DNA from: Campylobacter portucalensis
Lineage (GTDB): Bacteria; Campylobacterota; Campylobacteria; Campylobacterales; Campylobacteraceae
Direction: 5' to 3'
DNA length: 64,000 nt
Assembly: GCF_009690845.1 (NCBI RefSeq)
Contig: NZ_VWSJ01000001.1
Location: 62,001-126,000, forward strand
Each line of letters begins with the position of its first letter. Positions within the stretch are counted from its first letter, which is position 1. The notes below the pieces were generated by a model, which made no database searches, had not been told where the DNA came from, and was given only the letters and a program-made list of their open reading frames with translations. Shown in pieces: positions 45,461-55,829 of this stretch. The position numbers and the translations under genes were made by a program.

Positions 45461-46432
45461 TTACCCACCAGTTTGATAAAATGCTCTAGTTGAAATTTCA
45501 TGTTCAGAAATTTTATTTTCCCAACGATTTTTTTCAGGCTTATTTCTTAAAACTTCTCTTAAAATTTCAGTTGCTTTTTTGATATCATTTTGTCTTAAAG
45601 CATCTTTTATACTTAAAGCCTCATCAAAATATAAACAAGGTATCAAAAGCCCTTCGGCTGAAAGTCTAATTCTATTACAGGTATCACAAAAATCGTGTTT
45701 ATGGGGATCAATTATGCCAAATTGATAACCATCTTCTATGCTATACATTGTAGATGGCGAATTTTTTACCTTTCCAACCTCTTTAATGCTATATTTTTGA
45801 GATATTATCTCTAAAATTTCATCTCTTTTAAGGCTTTTTAATTCATCATTTGCATGTATATTTTCCATATATTCTATAAATCTTATAGTTGAGTTGTGGG
45901 CTTTAGCAAATTCTAGCAAGCTAATTAACTCATTATCATTTACGCCTTTTAAAGCAACCGTATTTATCTTGACTATTAAATTAGCTTCTATGGCGGCTTC
46001 AAAACCCTCTAAAACATTATGCAAAACGCTCTTTTGTGCCAAAAAGTGGGCTTTTTTTGGATCTAATGTATCAAGTGAAATGTTTATGCGTTTTAAGCCA
46101 GCTTGTTTTAAAATAAGAGCATAATTTTTTAAAAAATACCCATTTGTTGTCATCGCTAAATCAATCTCAGGGGCATAATCACTTATCATTTTGATAAATT
46201 TATCCACATCTTTTCTAACTAACGGCTCACCGCCTGTTATGCGAATTTTTTTTACTCCTTCATCAATTGCTACTTTTATAAATTCAAACATCTCTTCAAA
46301 TTTTAAAATATTTTCATGCGGAACCCAATCAAATGGAGTGTGTGGCATACAATATTTACATCTAAAATTACACCTTTGCGTAACAGAAACCCTTAAATAA
46401 TCAACAACTCTGCCATGCCCATCTATTAACAT
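45461..46432 (-). CDS. moaA: GTP 3',8-cyclase MoaA
   Basis: The 323-residue radical-SAM enzyme starts molybdopterin synthesis from GTP. N-terminal cluster CNFRCKYC (21-28), [11 protein letters not shown], the second cluster in [19 protein letters not shown] and the C-terminal Gly-Gly needed for activity (ends YQTGG) are all present. The cofactor is required by the TorA-like reductase at 32-35 kb. It is first in moaA-queE-queD. Confidence 0.95.
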   Translation of the reverse strand: MLIDGHGRVVDYLRVSVTQRCNFRCKYCMPHTPFDWVPHENILKFEEMFEFIKVAIDEGVKKIRITGGEPLVRKDVDKFIKMISDYAPEIDLAMTTNGYFLKNYALILKQAGLKRINISLDTLDPKKAHFLAQKSVLHNVLEGFEAAIEANLIVKINTVALKGVNDNELISLLEFAKAHNSTIRFIEYMENIHANDELKSLKRDEILEIISQKYSIKEVGKVKNSPSTMYSIEDGYQFGIIDPHKHDFCDTCNRIRLSAEGLLIPCLYFDEALSIKDALRQNDIKKATEILREVLRNKPEKNRWENKISEHEISTRAFYQTGG

Positions 46433-46492
46433 AATTCATCCTATTTTTGTCTTATTATACAAATTTTACGTAAATAAGCACTAAATTTATCT

Positions 46493-46816
46493 TTAAAGTT
46501 CATTATTTTTTTGATTTTTTTGATTTTTTTGAACTATCTCATCTATAATTTTTATGGATTTAATAATAGGTAAAATTTTCTCCTCCACTTGCTTATCGAT
46601 ACTTTCTGAAAAATCTCCAATATTCATATCATTTAAAATTTCCTTTAAGTTTTCAACTTCTTTTTGTAAAATAAAAATTCCATTCATATTATCATTTATA
46701 ATTTGATCATATCTGTCAAATTTAGCATCAGTTTGTTTGTCTTTTATGTAAAGCAAAATAAGTACTATAAAAAGCACCAAACATAGTCCTAATATAATTA
46801 TGCTATTAGCATCCAT
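46493..46816 (-). CDS. Small membrane-anchored coiled-coil protein
   Basis: A 107-residue protein with one N-terminal membrane helix (about 5-25, IIILGLCLVLFIVLILLY) and a charged, heptad-like cytosolic region (about 28-95). The C-terminus ends in QKN repeated three times plus NEL, encoded by a 9-bp tandem repeat. No family recognised. It follows the prenyltransferase gene by 9 bp and precedes moaA by 60 bp. Confidence 0.65.
   Translation of the reverse strand: MDANSIIILGLCLVLFIVLILLYIKDKQTDAKFDRYDQIINDNMNGIFILQKEVENLKEILNDMNIGDFSESIDKQVEEKILPIIKSIKIIDEIVQKNQKNQKNNEL
46505..46531 (-). repeat. 9-bp tandem repeat (3 copies) at the end of a gene
   Basis: On the + strand ATTTTTTTG occurs three times without interruption. 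In the minus-strand gene it encodes Gln-Lys-Asn three times. Because the unit is a multiple of three, copy changes would alter length, not frame; each T7 run, however, could slip singly. Confidence 0.8.
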
Positions 46817-46825
46817 AAATTCTCC

Positions 46826-47698
46826 TTATAAAAATAAATCTAAAAATATAAAACAAAAAAACATTATCCCCAAATACCCATTTAAGGTAAAAAAAGCTTT
46901 ATCTATTTTAGAAAAATCTTTTTTTACAATTCTATGCTCCAGATATAAAATCAATGCACTAATCATTACCCCCAAATAAGCAATATATCCAAGCTGAGCC
47001 GCCCAACAAAAGAGTAACCAAAAAAGTATAGCAATAATATGAAATAATCCGGAAATAAACATAGAAGCAGCACTTCCATAGATAGAAGGAATACTAAAAA
47101 GTCCTGCTTTTTTATCATATTCCATATCTTGAAGAGAGTATAAAATATCAAATCCACCAACCCAAAATGACACACCACAGCAAAGCAAAGCAGACCATAA
47201 AGGAATTTCACCACTTATAGCTACAGCACCAGCAATCGGTGCAAGCCCTAAACAAAAACCAAGTATAATGTGTGCTATTTGCGAAAATCTTTTAAAAATA
47301 GAATATCCACCCAAAATAATTAATATAGGAAAAGATAGCCAAAAAGCCAAATCATTTATAAAATATGCAACCAATACAAATATACAGGCATTTGATATAA
47401 TAAAAATTATTAAATTTTTACGACCTATCCTGCCATCAACGCTAGGTCTATTTGCACATCTAGGATTTAATCTATCTATATCTTCATCCATATATCTATT
47501 AAATGCCATTGCAAAATTTCTAGCACTAACAGCACAAAAAACACCTAAAATAAATAGCTTAATGCCAAACCACATTGTATTGTTTTGAATTTTTGAAGCC
47601 GTAATCATAGCCACAAATATAAAAGGCAACGCAAAAACCGAATGTTTAAAAACAATTAATTCATTAATATCTAATAAAATTTGCTTGAATTTTTTCAT
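46826..47698 (-). CDS. UbiA-family prenyltransferase, probably menaquinone (MqnP)
   Basis: A 290-residue polytopic enzyme with the two Asp-rich prenyl-diphosphate motifs of UbiA: NRYMDEDIDRLNPR (about 68-81) and DILYSLQDMEYDKKAG. Eight or nine membrane spans fit. Campylobacter make menaquinone by the futalosine route, so the substrate is probably the MqnP aromatic acceptor rather than 4-hydroxybenzoate. It starts behind an AAAGGGAG ribosome site, divergent from miaA. Confidence 0.85.
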   Translation of the reverse strand: MKKFKQILLDINELIVFKHSVFALPFIFVAMITASKIQNNTMWFGIKLFILGVFCAVSARNFAMAFNRYMDEDIDRLNPRCANRPSVDGRIGRKNLIIFIISNACIFVLVAYFINDLAFWLSFPILIILGGYSIFKRFSQIAHIILGFCLGLAPIAGAVAISGEIPLWSALLCCGVSFWVGGFDILYSLQDMEYDKKAGLFSIPSIYGSAASMFISGLFHIIAILFWLLFCWAAQLGYIAYLGVMISALILYLEHRIVKKDFSKIDKAFFTLNGYLGIMFFCFIFLDLFL

Positions 47699-47736
47699 TT
47701 CTCCCTTTCAAAACCTTTATTTTAGCTAATTTAAGA

Positions 47737-47742
47737 TAAAAT
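47737..47742 (+). promoter_or_regulatory. Possible -10 element for miaA
   Basis: TAAAAT in AGATAAAATAG lies about 43 bp upstream of the miaA ATG in the divergent gap with the prenyltransferase gene. The leader ends with TTAAGGA. Confidence 0.45.
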
Positions 47743-47784
47743 AGAGATTATTTAATTTAATTTTTATAGATTTTAAGGAAAAAT

Positions 47785-48669
47785 ATGTTTTTAGAATTTG
47801 CAATCATAGCACCGACAGCTAGTGGAAAAAGCGAGTTAGCACTACATTTGGCATCTAAATTTAATGCTGTAATTTTAAGCCTTGATTCTCTTAGTGTTTA
47901 TAAACAAATCGATATCGCAAGTGCAAAACCAAGCAAAGAAGAGTTAAAAATGGTCAAACATTTTGGTATAGATTTAGTCTATCCAAATAAACATTTTAGC
48001 GTTGGTGATTTTATAACAGAGTATCAAAAAGCTAAAATTTATGCACAAAATTTACAAATACCACTTATCATAACTGGCGGTAGTGGATTTTATTTAAAAG
48101 CTATGATGAGCGGGTTAAGTCCAAAAATTCAAGATGTAAAACAAGATCTTTCAAATGAAGAAATTTACAATCTAGCCCTAAAAATCGATAAAGAATTCGC
48201 TAATAATTTTAGTAAAAATGACTCTTATAGACTTTTAAAGTGGTATAGTATTTACAAAACCACAAATGAAATTCCAACTCTATTTTTAAAACAAAATTTA
48301 AAACCACCAGTGATTCAAAATTTAAAAATTTATGAAATTTTTGTAGAGAGGGAAATTTTAAGAAAAAAAATTGAAGCTAGAACAAAATCAATGATAAAAA
48401 GTGGCTTAATAGATGAGGCTAAATTTTTATTTGATAAATATACAACTAAACCAAAATCTCTAAATTCAATAGGCTTAAAAGAGTGTGCTAGTTTTTTAAG
48501 AGGCGAAATCTCTTTAACAGAATTAGAAAATTTAATCTCGACCCACACAGCACAACTAGCAAAAAGACAAAGAACTTTTAACAAATCTCAATTTAAAGAT
48601 AAAATTTCTCTTTCAAAAGATGAGTTAAAAGCATTTTTAGAAAATTTACTCAAAAGCCACTTAAAATAA
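47785..48669 (+). CDS. miaA: tRNA dimethylallyltransferase
   Basis: The 294-residue enzyme adds a dimethylallyl group to A37 of tRNAs reading UNN codons. It has the P-loop [13 protein letters not shown] (9-21), [18 protein letters not shown] and [11 protein letters not shown], and the late [10 protein letters not shown] segment. Its 3' end overlaps that of nuoN by 20 bp on the opposite strand, so both genes use the same DNA for their last codons. Confidence 0.95.
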   Translation: MFLEFAIIAPTASGKSELALHLASKFNAVILSLDSLSVYKQIDIASAKPSKEELKMVKHFGIDLVYPNKHFSVGDFITEYQKAKIYAQNLQIPLIITGGSGFYLKAMMSGLSPKIQDVKQDLSNEEIYNLALKIDKEFANNFSKNDSYRLLKWYSIYKTTNEIPTLFLKQNLKPPVIQNLKIYEIFVEREILRKKIEARTKSMIKSGLIDEAKFLFDKYTTKPKSLNSIGLKECASFLRGEISLTELENLISTHTAQLAKRQRTFNKSQFKDKISLSKDELKAFLENLLKSHLK

Positions 48670-50104
48670 GCATTTCATAAATTTTAGGTATCAAGGCTTT
48701 AAATACAAAAGGTGCAATTATACATAAAATAGCACAACTTGTAATTATAAATCCAAATTTATCACTTTTTGCGACACTTTTGCCACCATCTTTTAAAAAC
48801 ATAACAACCACAACCCTTAAATAATAATAAACTCCAATAGCACTATTTATCGCCATTGCTAAAGCTAAAAATATAAAACCAGAATTTATAGCTGCACCCA
48901 TTAAATACATTTTACCCCAAAATAGACTAAATGGCGGAAATCCGGCCAAACTAAGCATAAAAATAGCCATCAATAATGCACTCTTAATATCTTTTCTCGC
49001 TAATCCAAAAAAGCTTTCAAATGGATAGTCATATTTTAAATCTCCATTTTGTTTTAAAGCCCAAAGAAGCCCAAAAACGCCTAAATTTGCTATACAAAAC
49101 ATAATCCAATAAATAAATAGGCTAACGTTTGCATAAGTTGTTGAAATCAAAATACCAGCCATCAAAAACCCCACATGAGAAATTGAGCTAAAAGCGAGCA
49201 TTCTTTTTATATCTTTTTGTATCAAGGCTGTTAAATTTCCAACAAACATTGTGATAATCGATAAAATATAAAGTAAAATTTGTGCAAAATAAACGCCGCT
49301 TTCTATCATAACATCAAAAAATCTAAAAGCAACCACAAGTGCTGCAAATTTTGGAATGATAGATATAAATCCCGCTAAAAATGAGTGCGAGCTTTCATAA
49401 ATATCACCAAGCCAAGTGTGAAATGGCACAAGTGAAACTTTAAAACCAATAGCAACCATCATAAAAACAACACCGACAAATAAAATATGATTTGGTTTTG
49501 ATGACTCTAAAAATAAATTTATTCCGCTTATATCAATACGTCCTGTTGCATAATATAAAATTCCAGCCCCAAAAACAAAAAATCCAGTCCCTAAAGCCCC
49601 CATTACAAAGTATTTTATTGCAGACTCTACGCTAAAATTTGTATTTCTCATAGCTATCATAGTATAAAGAGCTAAGCTAGAAAATTCAAGTCCAACTATT
49701 ATTAAAATTAAATTTTCACTAATGACCATAAATTCATATCCACTTAACATAAAAAGATACAATACATAATATTCTGGACGTTTAAATTCCTCTTCTTCTC
49801 CATCAAAAAACAGCACAAAAAATATACTCATAAGCGATATTATAACAAGCCCCATAAAAGCCACGCCATCTAGCAAAACAAGACCAAAAAAGCCTCTTGT
49901 TTTTCCATCGCCCGTGCCAAATAAAAAGGCTAAATTTAAAATCAAAGCAATAACACTTATATAGATGTAGAATTTATTATTTAAATCTTTTTTTACCATA
50001 CTTACACAAAGCATCAAAAGTCCAAATAAAATAAGCACAACAACAGGCGAAATCAAACCGAAATTTAAAATACCAAATTCAAATTTACTCTCCAACATTT
50101 GCAT
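48650..50104 (-). CDS. nuoN: NADH-quinone oxidoreductase-type subunit N
   Basis: A 484-residue antiporter-like membrane subunit with about 14 spans. The conserved helix-7 region ([19 protein letters not shown]) carries the lysine used in proton transfer, followed by [19 protein letters not shown]. Last gene of the operon; it overlaps nuoM by 20 bp and, convergently, miaA by 20 bp. Confidence 0.94.
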   Translation of the reverse strand: MQMLESKFEFGILNFGLISPVVVLILFGLLMLCVSMVKKDLNNKFYIYISVIALILNLAFLFGTGDGKTRGFFGLVLLDGVAFMGLVIISLMSIFFVLFFDGEEEEFKRPEYYVLYLFMLSGYEFMVISENLILIIVGLEFSSLALYTMIAMRNTNFSVESAIKYFVMGALGTGFFVFGAGILYYATGRIDISGINLFLESSKPNHILFVGVVFMMVAIGFKVSLVPFHTWLGDIYESSHSFLAGFISIIPKFAALVVAFRFFDVMIESGVYFAQILLYILSIITMFVGNLTALIQKDIKRMLAFSSISHVGFLMAGILISTTYANVSLFIYWIMFCIANLGVFGLLWALKQNGDLKYDYPFESFFGLARKDIKSALLMAIFMLSLAGFPPFSLFWGKMYLMGAAINSGFIFLALAMAINSAIGVYYYLRVVVVMFLKDGGKSVAKSDKFGFIITSCAILCIIAPFVFKALIPKIYEMLILSGF

Positions 50105-51602
50105 TCCTTAATGTATTTGATCTATCTAAAAATTCTATGGTTTGTTGATTTTGAGTTTTATTTAACATATTTAGCACTAAATTTTTTGAGCTTTTATTGA
50201 TTTCACTTAAAAATAAATTTGGAAATATACCCAAAACGATAACCAAAATAGCAATTGGAATAATAGCACAAAGTTCTGTTTTATTTAAATCTTTTAAATT
50301 TAGATTTTTTTTGTTTGTGATTTTGCCAAAAAATATATTTTTGTATAAATTTAAACCATAAATTGCACTCATTATTATACCGAGTCCGCCAAAAAAAGAG
50401 TACCAAGGATTAAATTTAAAAATACCCAAAAGTGCCAAAAATTCCCCAACAAAACCAATTGTTAAAGGAAGCCCAATCAAACCTAGCATAATAATACAAA
50501 ACAAAAATGCACACATTGGCATAATTTTAGCAAAACCGCCATAATCACCCATTTGTCTTGTATGAGTTCTATCGTGCATAAAACCAATCAACATAAAAAG
50601 CCCTCCGCCAACTATACTATGACTTATCATTAAAAAAACAGCACCACTTATACCAATAACATTCATTGAAAAAATACCAAGCATTACAACCCCCATATGT
50701 GCAATAGAGCTATATGCAATGATTTGTTTGATATCTTTTTGTGCAAAAGCTATAAATGAAGTATAAATCACCATTATGATGGCTATGATACACATTAAAT
50801 TTGCAAAATAAACACTAGCATCAGGAAAAATCGGCAAAATAAATCGCAAAAACCCATACGTCCCCATCTTTAAAAGCAAAATAGAGCCAATAGCAGGGGC
50901 TTGCTCGTGAACATGTGCTAACCAAGTATGAAACGGAAATATGGGTGTTTTTATAGCAAAAGCCATAAAAAAAGCTAAAAATAACCAAATTTGTAAATTA
51001 AAATTAAGTTGCAAATTCTGCCACTCTAAAATATTAAAACTAAAAATACCATTTTCAACATAACACAAATAAGCCATATAAATAATACCCACTAGCATTA
51101 TAATGGAACCAAAAAAAGTATAAAGAAATAGTTTTAAAGCTGCATAAATTCTATTATTGCCACCCCAATATCCTACAATATAAAGCAGAGGAATCAAAGA
51201 AAGCTCCCAAAATATATAAAACAAAATCGCATCTAAGCTTAAAAATACCCCCATCATTGCCATTTCTAGAAACAAAATACTAACAACTAAGTGTTTTTGA
51301 TTTTTTTGAATATTTAAGCTTACAACCCCAACAAAAACCATAAAAGCACTCATTAAAACCAAAAATAATGAAATTCCATCCACACCTAAAAAATAATTTA
51401 TACCAAATTCTGATATAAATGGTATAAATTCAACCATCTTGATTGCACCATTAGTAAAAAGAAATTTAATCCAAACATAAACACATAAACAAAGCTCAAT
51501 CAAACTAGTCATAACAGCATATGTTTTTACATTTTTCTCATCTATAAAACATCCAAAAATAGCCGCTATCAAAGGAAAAAATATTATAATGCTTAAATCC
51601 AT
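50085..51602 (-). CDS. nuoM: NADH-quinone oxidoreductase-type subunit M
   Basis: A 505-residue proton-pumping membrane subunit. Recognisable are FLVLMSAFMVFVGVVSLN, FWELSLIPLLYIVGYWGG with the conserved glutamate, and AIKTPIFPFHTWLAHVHEQA. It overlaps nuoL by 10 bp. Confidence 0.95.
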   Translation of the reverse strand: MDLSIIIFFPLIAAIFGCFIDEKNVKTYAVMTSLIELCLCVYVWIKFLFTNGAIKMVEFIPFISEFGINYFLGVDGISLFLVLMSAFMVFVGVVSLNIQKNQKHLVVSILFLEMAMMGVFLSLDAILFYIFWELSLIPLLYIVGYWGGNNRIYAALKLFLYTFFGSIIMLVGIIYMAYLCYVENGIFSFNILEWQNLQLNFNLQIWLFLAFFMAFAIKTPIFPFHTWLAHVHEQAPAIGSILLLKMGTYGFLRFILPIFPDASVYFANLMCIIAIIMVIYTSFIAFAQKDIKQIIAYSSIAHMGVVMLGIFSMNVIGISGAVFLMISHSIVGGGLFMLIGFMHDRTHTRQMGDYGGFAKIMPMCAFLFCIIMLGLIGLPLTIGFVGEFLALLGIFKFNPWYSFFGGLGIIMSAIYGLNLYKNIFFGKITNKKNLNLKDLNKTELCAIIPIAILVIVLGIFPNLFLSEINKSSKNLVLNMLNKTQNQQTIEFLDRSNTLRNANVGE

Positions 51603-53443
51603 CTAATCCTCCAAAAAATAAAAGCAAAAGTCAAAATAACAATAAAGCCAACAATCATAAGTAAAAGCATAAAAGATAAATTTTCGCTCTGCATTTTATC
51701 TGTCTTTTTGCCCAAATAAAGTAAAACATTGGCGATTAAATCAACACTTTTATCTATCACAACTCTATCTAAGCTAGCACAAATTTCAGACACACAAACA
51801 TAACTTTTAGCTAAAAATTCTTTATAAAATTTAGGAATAAAATACTCGTGCTTTAAAATTCTATATATAAAATTTAGCTCTAAATTTTGTTTAAATATGT
51901 TAAATTTATAAGCAAATATTGCAAATAAAGTAGAAAGACTTATGCAAAATAGCGTTAAAATAATAAGCCAAATTTCAGTAGAATGAGACACGTGCTTATC
52001 AAATTTTGGTAAAATTTTTAAAATAAAATCATTAAATTTACCTTCACTAAATCCAGCAAATACAGCCAAAAAAGCAAGCGGAATTAAAGCTATAAGCATA
52101 AAACTTTTTGCTTCGTGGGGGTGGTGATTAAATTTTGATTTACCAAAAAATACAAGCATAATAATCCTAAAACTATAAAACGCTGTCATTAAAGCACCAA
52201 TCAAAAGAACAACCCAAATAAAATAATCTCCACTAGCAAAAGCTGATTCTAAAATTTTATCTTTTGAGAAAAATCCAGAAAAAGGATAAAAACCAACCAA
52301 AGCAAGCGAAGCTAATACCATTAAAATCGCAGTTGGCTTCATAAATTTATAGAGTCCGCCCATTTTTTTGATATCTAACTCATCATTCATTGCGTGCATT
52401 ATATTGCCAGCACATAAAAATAAAAGCGATTTAAAAAACGCATGAGTTACTAAGTGAAAAATAGCAATATGATACACCCCAAGCCCAGCTGCAACAAACA
52501 TATATCCAAGCTGAGATAGAGTTGAGTATGCTATTATTTTTTTTAAATCATCACAAACTAAAGCCATACTAGCAGCAAATATAGCGACAAATGCACCTAA
52601 AATAACAATGAATTCACTAACATAAATAGCAGCCGAAAAAATTTCATTTGCTCTAACTACCAAATAAACGCCAGCAGTTACCATCGTAGCAGCGTGGATT
52701 AATGCTGAAACTGGCGTTGGTCCAGCCATCGCATCAGCAAGCCAAGTATGCAATGGAAACTGAGCCGATTTACCCATAGCACCTATAAATAAAAACACTC
52801 CCATCCACATTACAACATAAGTTGGTAAATTTGGTATTTTTAAAAATACTTCATCAAAATTTAAAGAGCCTGTATAAGAATATATTAAAAATATCCCCAT
52901 CAAAAGCCCAAGATCTGCTATTCTATTCATAATAAAAGCTTCATTTGCACACCAGCTGAAATTTGATTTATCATACCAAAATCCAATTAAAAGCCAAGAG
53001 CAAAGCCCAACCCCCTCCCAACCTATAAAAAGACCAACAAAATTATCACTCATAACTAAAATGAGCATAGAAAAAACAAAAAGCCCAAGAAAGCTAAAAA
53101 ATTTATTAAATTTTTCATCTCTATCCATATAGCCTATTGAGTAAATGTGTACAACACTTGCCACAATGCCAACAGTAACCATCATAATAGTGCTTAATGG
53201 ATCTATGCTTAAACTAAAATTTACATTAAGATAGCCTGCACTCATAAAATCATTTAAAAAAACAGTCAAATCACCTTCGTTTAATACTATTTCTAAAAGT
53301 ATAAACGAACTTATCATACTAATAATAATCAAAAAACTACAAACTACTCCAATTAAAGTATTTTTTTTATATCCGCTAAAAATTCCAGCAAAAATAGCCC
53401 CAAACAAAGGCGCAAAAAGCGAAACTAAAACATAATAAATCAT
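51593..53443 (-). CDS. nuoL: NADH-quinone oxidoreductase-type subunit L
   Basis: A 616-residue, ~16-span subunit with the long lateral helix expected at the C-terminus. Motifs include FFSFLGLFVFSMLILVMSDN, GWEGVGLCSWLLIGFWY and KSAQFPLHTWLADAMAGPTP, a signature of NuoL. It is the most distal pump module; it overlaps nuoK by 4 bp. Confidence 0.96.
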   Translation of the reverse strand: MIYYVLVSLFAPLFGAIFAGIFSGYKKNTLIGVVCSFLIIISMISSFILLEIVLNEGDLTVFLNDFMSAGYLNVNFSLSIDPLSTIMMVTVGIVASVVHIYSIGYMDRDEKFNKFFSFLGLFVFSMLILVMSDNFVGLFIGWEGVGLCSWLLIGFWYDKSNFSWCANEAFIMNRIADLGLLMGIFLIYSYTGSLNFDEVFLKIPNLPTYVVMWMGVFLFIGAMGKSAQFPLHTWLADAMAGPTPVSALIHAATMVTAGVYLVVRANEIFSAAIYVSEFIVILGAFVAIFAASMALVCDDLKKIIAYSTLSQLGYMFVAAGLGVYHIAIFHLVTHAFFKSLLFLCAGNIMHAMNDELDIKKMGGLYKFMKPTAILMVLASLALVGFYPFSGFFSKDKILESAFASGDYFIWVVLLIGALMTAFYSFRIIMLVFFGKSKFNHHPHEAKSFMLIALIPLAFLAVFAGFSEGKFNDFILKILPKFDKHVSHSTEIWLIILTLFCISLSTLFAIFAYKFNIFKQNLELNFIYRILKHEYFIPKFYKEFLAKSYVCVSEICASLDRVVIDKSVDLIANVLLYLGKKTDKMQSENLSFMLLLMIVGFIVILTFAFIFWRIRWI

Positions 53444-53742
53444 ATTTGTTCCTTTTTTAAACTACTTAGCTCAATAGAACCTGTTTTTTTATACCATCTT
53501 ATTAAAAGCCCAAGCCCTACAGCTATTTCACTAGCTGCTATTGCTATAACAAATAAAGCAAAAATTTGACCATTGAAATCATCCAAATAGTGAGAAATAG
53601 CAACTAAAGCAACATTTGCGGCGTTTAATAAAATTTCAGTTGAAAAAAATAGCATAATTAAATTTTGTCTTTTTAAAACGCCAACTATACCAAGCATAAA
53701 CATTATAATAGAAACAGCCAAATAATGCTCTAACCCTATCAC
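53440..53742 (-). CDS. nuoK: NADH-quinone oxidoreductase-type subunit K
   Basis: A 100-residue protein with three spans; the conserved glutamates in LFFSTEILLNAANVAL and IAIAASEIAVGLGLLI, used in proton translocation, are present. Start overlaps nuoJ by 4 bp. Confidence 0.95.
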   Translation of the reverse strand: MIGLEHYLAVSIIMFMLGIVGVLKRQNLIMLFFSTEILLNAANVALVAISHYLDDFNGQIFALFVIAIAASEIAVGLGLLIRWYKKTGSIELSSLKKEQI

Positions 53743-54251
53743 TTTAGCTCCTTTTTATCCATCTCTTTATGAGTTAAAACTATACCGCAAATCATAGCCA
53801 CTAAAAGCATTAAAGCAGCAATTTCAAAAACCAAAATATACCTACTAAACAAAACTTTACCTATTGCATTTGTATTTGGAATTTCATTTAAAATCTCGCT
53901 CTTAAAACTAAAATTTGCAAAAGGCATTAAAATCATCAAAAAAAGTAGCAATGAAGAAAAAACGCAAAGCGTATATATGAGTTTTTTAGCTTTTACTTTT
54001 TCTTTAACCTCTAAATTTGCATCAAAAAACATCATAGAAAATGCATATAATACAACAACTGCACCAGTATAAACTATAATCTGCACAACACCTAAAAATT
54101 CAGCATTCAAAATAAAAAACAATCCCGATACAAATATCATTCCAGCAGCCAAAGAGCTCATTGCATAGAGTGTTTTTTTAGAAAAAATACTTATACTAAA
54201 AAATACTATACAAAGTGTTGCAAAAAAATAAAATCCTATCGCTTCAATCAT
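53739..54251 (-). CDS. nuoJ: NADH-quinone oxidoreductase-type subunit J
   Basis: A 170-residue, five-span subunit. The helix-3 segment [20 protein letters not shown], with its mid-helix pi-bulge glycine, is highly typical. It overlaps nuoI by 4 bp. Confidence 0.95.
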   Translation of the reverse strand: MIEAIGFYFFATLCIVFFSISIFSKKTLYAMSSLAAGMIFVSGLFFILNAEFLGVVQIIVYTGAVVVLYAFSMMFFDANLEVKEKVKAKKLIYTLCVFSSLLLFLMILMPFANFSFKSEILNEIPNTNAIGKVLFSRYILVFEIAALMLLVAMICGIVLTHKEMDKKELK

Positions 54252-54838
54252 AACTCTTCCTTATTGCTATAAGCTGTTGGAGTAAATTTAACTAATTCAC
54301 TAGCATTTGTCGGCAAAGAGCCATAACCTTCAAATTCACTTTGATCTTTTAAATTTGAGATTAAAAGATCTTTTTTAAATCCAAATCCAGCTCTTTGTTC
54401 GCTAGCAAATTCATATTCACCACCATGCACAATAGCAAGTTCTGGGCAAACATCAGCACAAAGCCCACAATAAACACATCTGCCAAAATTTATAGAATAG
54501 TTTGTAACTTCTTTTCTTCCATCTTCATTTAATTTTGTATCCATTGCTATACAATTACTAACGCAAATTTTTTCGCAAAGCCCACAACCAATGCATCTTT
54601 GATTACCACTTTCTAAAACTCTCAAAAGCTTATGGACGCCCCTATATCTTGCATTTAACTCCATTTTTTCAATAGGATAAAATATAGTATGGCTACTATC
54701 TTTTCTAACCATCTCTCTAAAAACAACACCAAGACCAACAAAAAGTTCAAATCGAAAAGTTCTTTTGAGAAATCTTTTAAATTTATCTTTTTTTGTTACA
54801 TAACTCTGTCTTTCATCTAATTTTATATAATTTATCAT
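54248..54838 (-). CDS. nuoI: NADH-quinone oxidoreductase-type subunit I (2x[4Fe-4S])
   Basis: A 196-residue peripheral-arm protein with two ferredoxin motifs: [11 protein letters not shown] (82-92) with its remote cysteine in VSNC, and [13 protein letters not shown]. It carries clusters N6a and N6b. The N-terminal amphipathic helix and ~30-residue C-terminal tail are as usual. Ten bp separate it from nuoH, the only visible gap of several bases in this operon. Confidence 0.95.
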   Translation of the reverse strand: MINYIKLDERQSYVTKKDKFKRFLKRTFRFELFVGLGVVFREMVRKDSSHTIFYPIEKMELNARYRGVHKLLRVLESGNQRCIGCGLCEKICVSNCIAMDTKLNEDGRKEVTNYSINFGRCVYCGLCADVCPELAIVHGGEYEFASEQRAGFGFKKDLLISNLKDQSEFEGYGSLPTNASELVKFTPTAYSNKEEL

Positions 54839-54848
54839 CGAATTTCTC

Positions 54849-55829
54849 CTACAAAATCACAAGAGCAGTTATAAAAATCATAGCCAAAGATAGTGGCATT
54901 AAAATTTTCCAACAAAGACCCATTAATTGATCTGCTCTCAAATGAGGCCAAGAAGCCCTTGTCCATAAGAAAAAGAAAAACAAAAAACCAGTCTTTAAAA
55001 GCATCATTATCCCGCCCGGAATAAACCACATCTTATTAAACCCACCTAAAAATACAAGCGTCATTATGGCTGAGTAGGTTATCATATTTGCATACTCAGC
55101 TATAAAAAATATCCCAAATCTCATACCGCTATATGCTGTTGTGCATCCTCCAATAAGCTCTGGATCGTTTTCTGTCAAACAAAATGGCGTTCTATTGCAC
55201 TCTATAAAACTAGCTATTAGGAAGATTATAAAACATACAGGATTACACCATATAAACCAACTTCCAATACCGCCACTTTGAGCATTTACTATATCTATTA
55301 TAGAAAGAGAGCCAACCATCATAATAATCGGTATTATACTAAGTCCATTTATTATCTCAAAACTAATGAGTTGTAAAACAGCCCTCATTGAGCCTAAAAG
55401 TCCCCATTTGTTGTAACTTGAAAGTCCTCCTATTATAAGCCCATAAATACAAGTAGAACTAGCAGCCAAAACAAATAAAATTCCAACACCAATATCGCTT
55501 AAAATAGGATAAATCGTGTGTCCAAAAATAGTAAATTCAGGCAAAAATGGCACTGGCGAAAGTGCTACAAAAGCTCCAGTAGATGAGATAAGAGGCGCTA
55601 GCATAAAGGTTATTTTATTTGCATCTTTTGGCACTAAGTCTTCTTTACAAAAAAGCTTGATCATATCTGATAAAATTTGACCAATTCCAGCAGGTCCAAC
55701 CATCCAAGGCCCCACTCTTCTTTGCATATAAGCCAAAACTTTTCTCTCAGCATAAGTTCCAAGACCAGAAAGAGAGGCAATAACAGCTAAAATCACAATA
55801 GATTTTAATATCGTTTCTAAAAATATCAT
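54849..55829 (-). CDS. nuoH: NADH-quinone oxidoreductase-type subunit H
   Basis: A 326-residue, eight-span subunit lining the quinone channel. Typical segments are [40 protein letters not shown] and [19 protein letters not shown] near the end. It overlaps nuoG by 4 bp. Confidence 0.95.
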   Translation of the reverse strand: MIFLETILKSIVILAVIASLSGLGTYAERKVLAYMQRRVGPWMVGPAGIGQILSDMIKLFCKEDLVPKDANKITFMLAPLISSTGAFVALSPVPFLPEFTIFGHTIYPILSDIGVGILFVLAASSTCIYGLIIGGLSSYNKWGLLGSMRAVLQLISFEIINGLSIIPIIMMVGSLSIIDIVNAQSGGIGSWFIWCNPVCFIIFLIASFIECNRTPFCLTENDPELIGGCTTAYSGMRFGIFFIAEYANMITYSAIMTLVFLGGFNKMWFIPGGIMMLLKTGFLFFFFLWTRASWPHLRADQLMGLCWKILMPLSLAMIFITALVIL

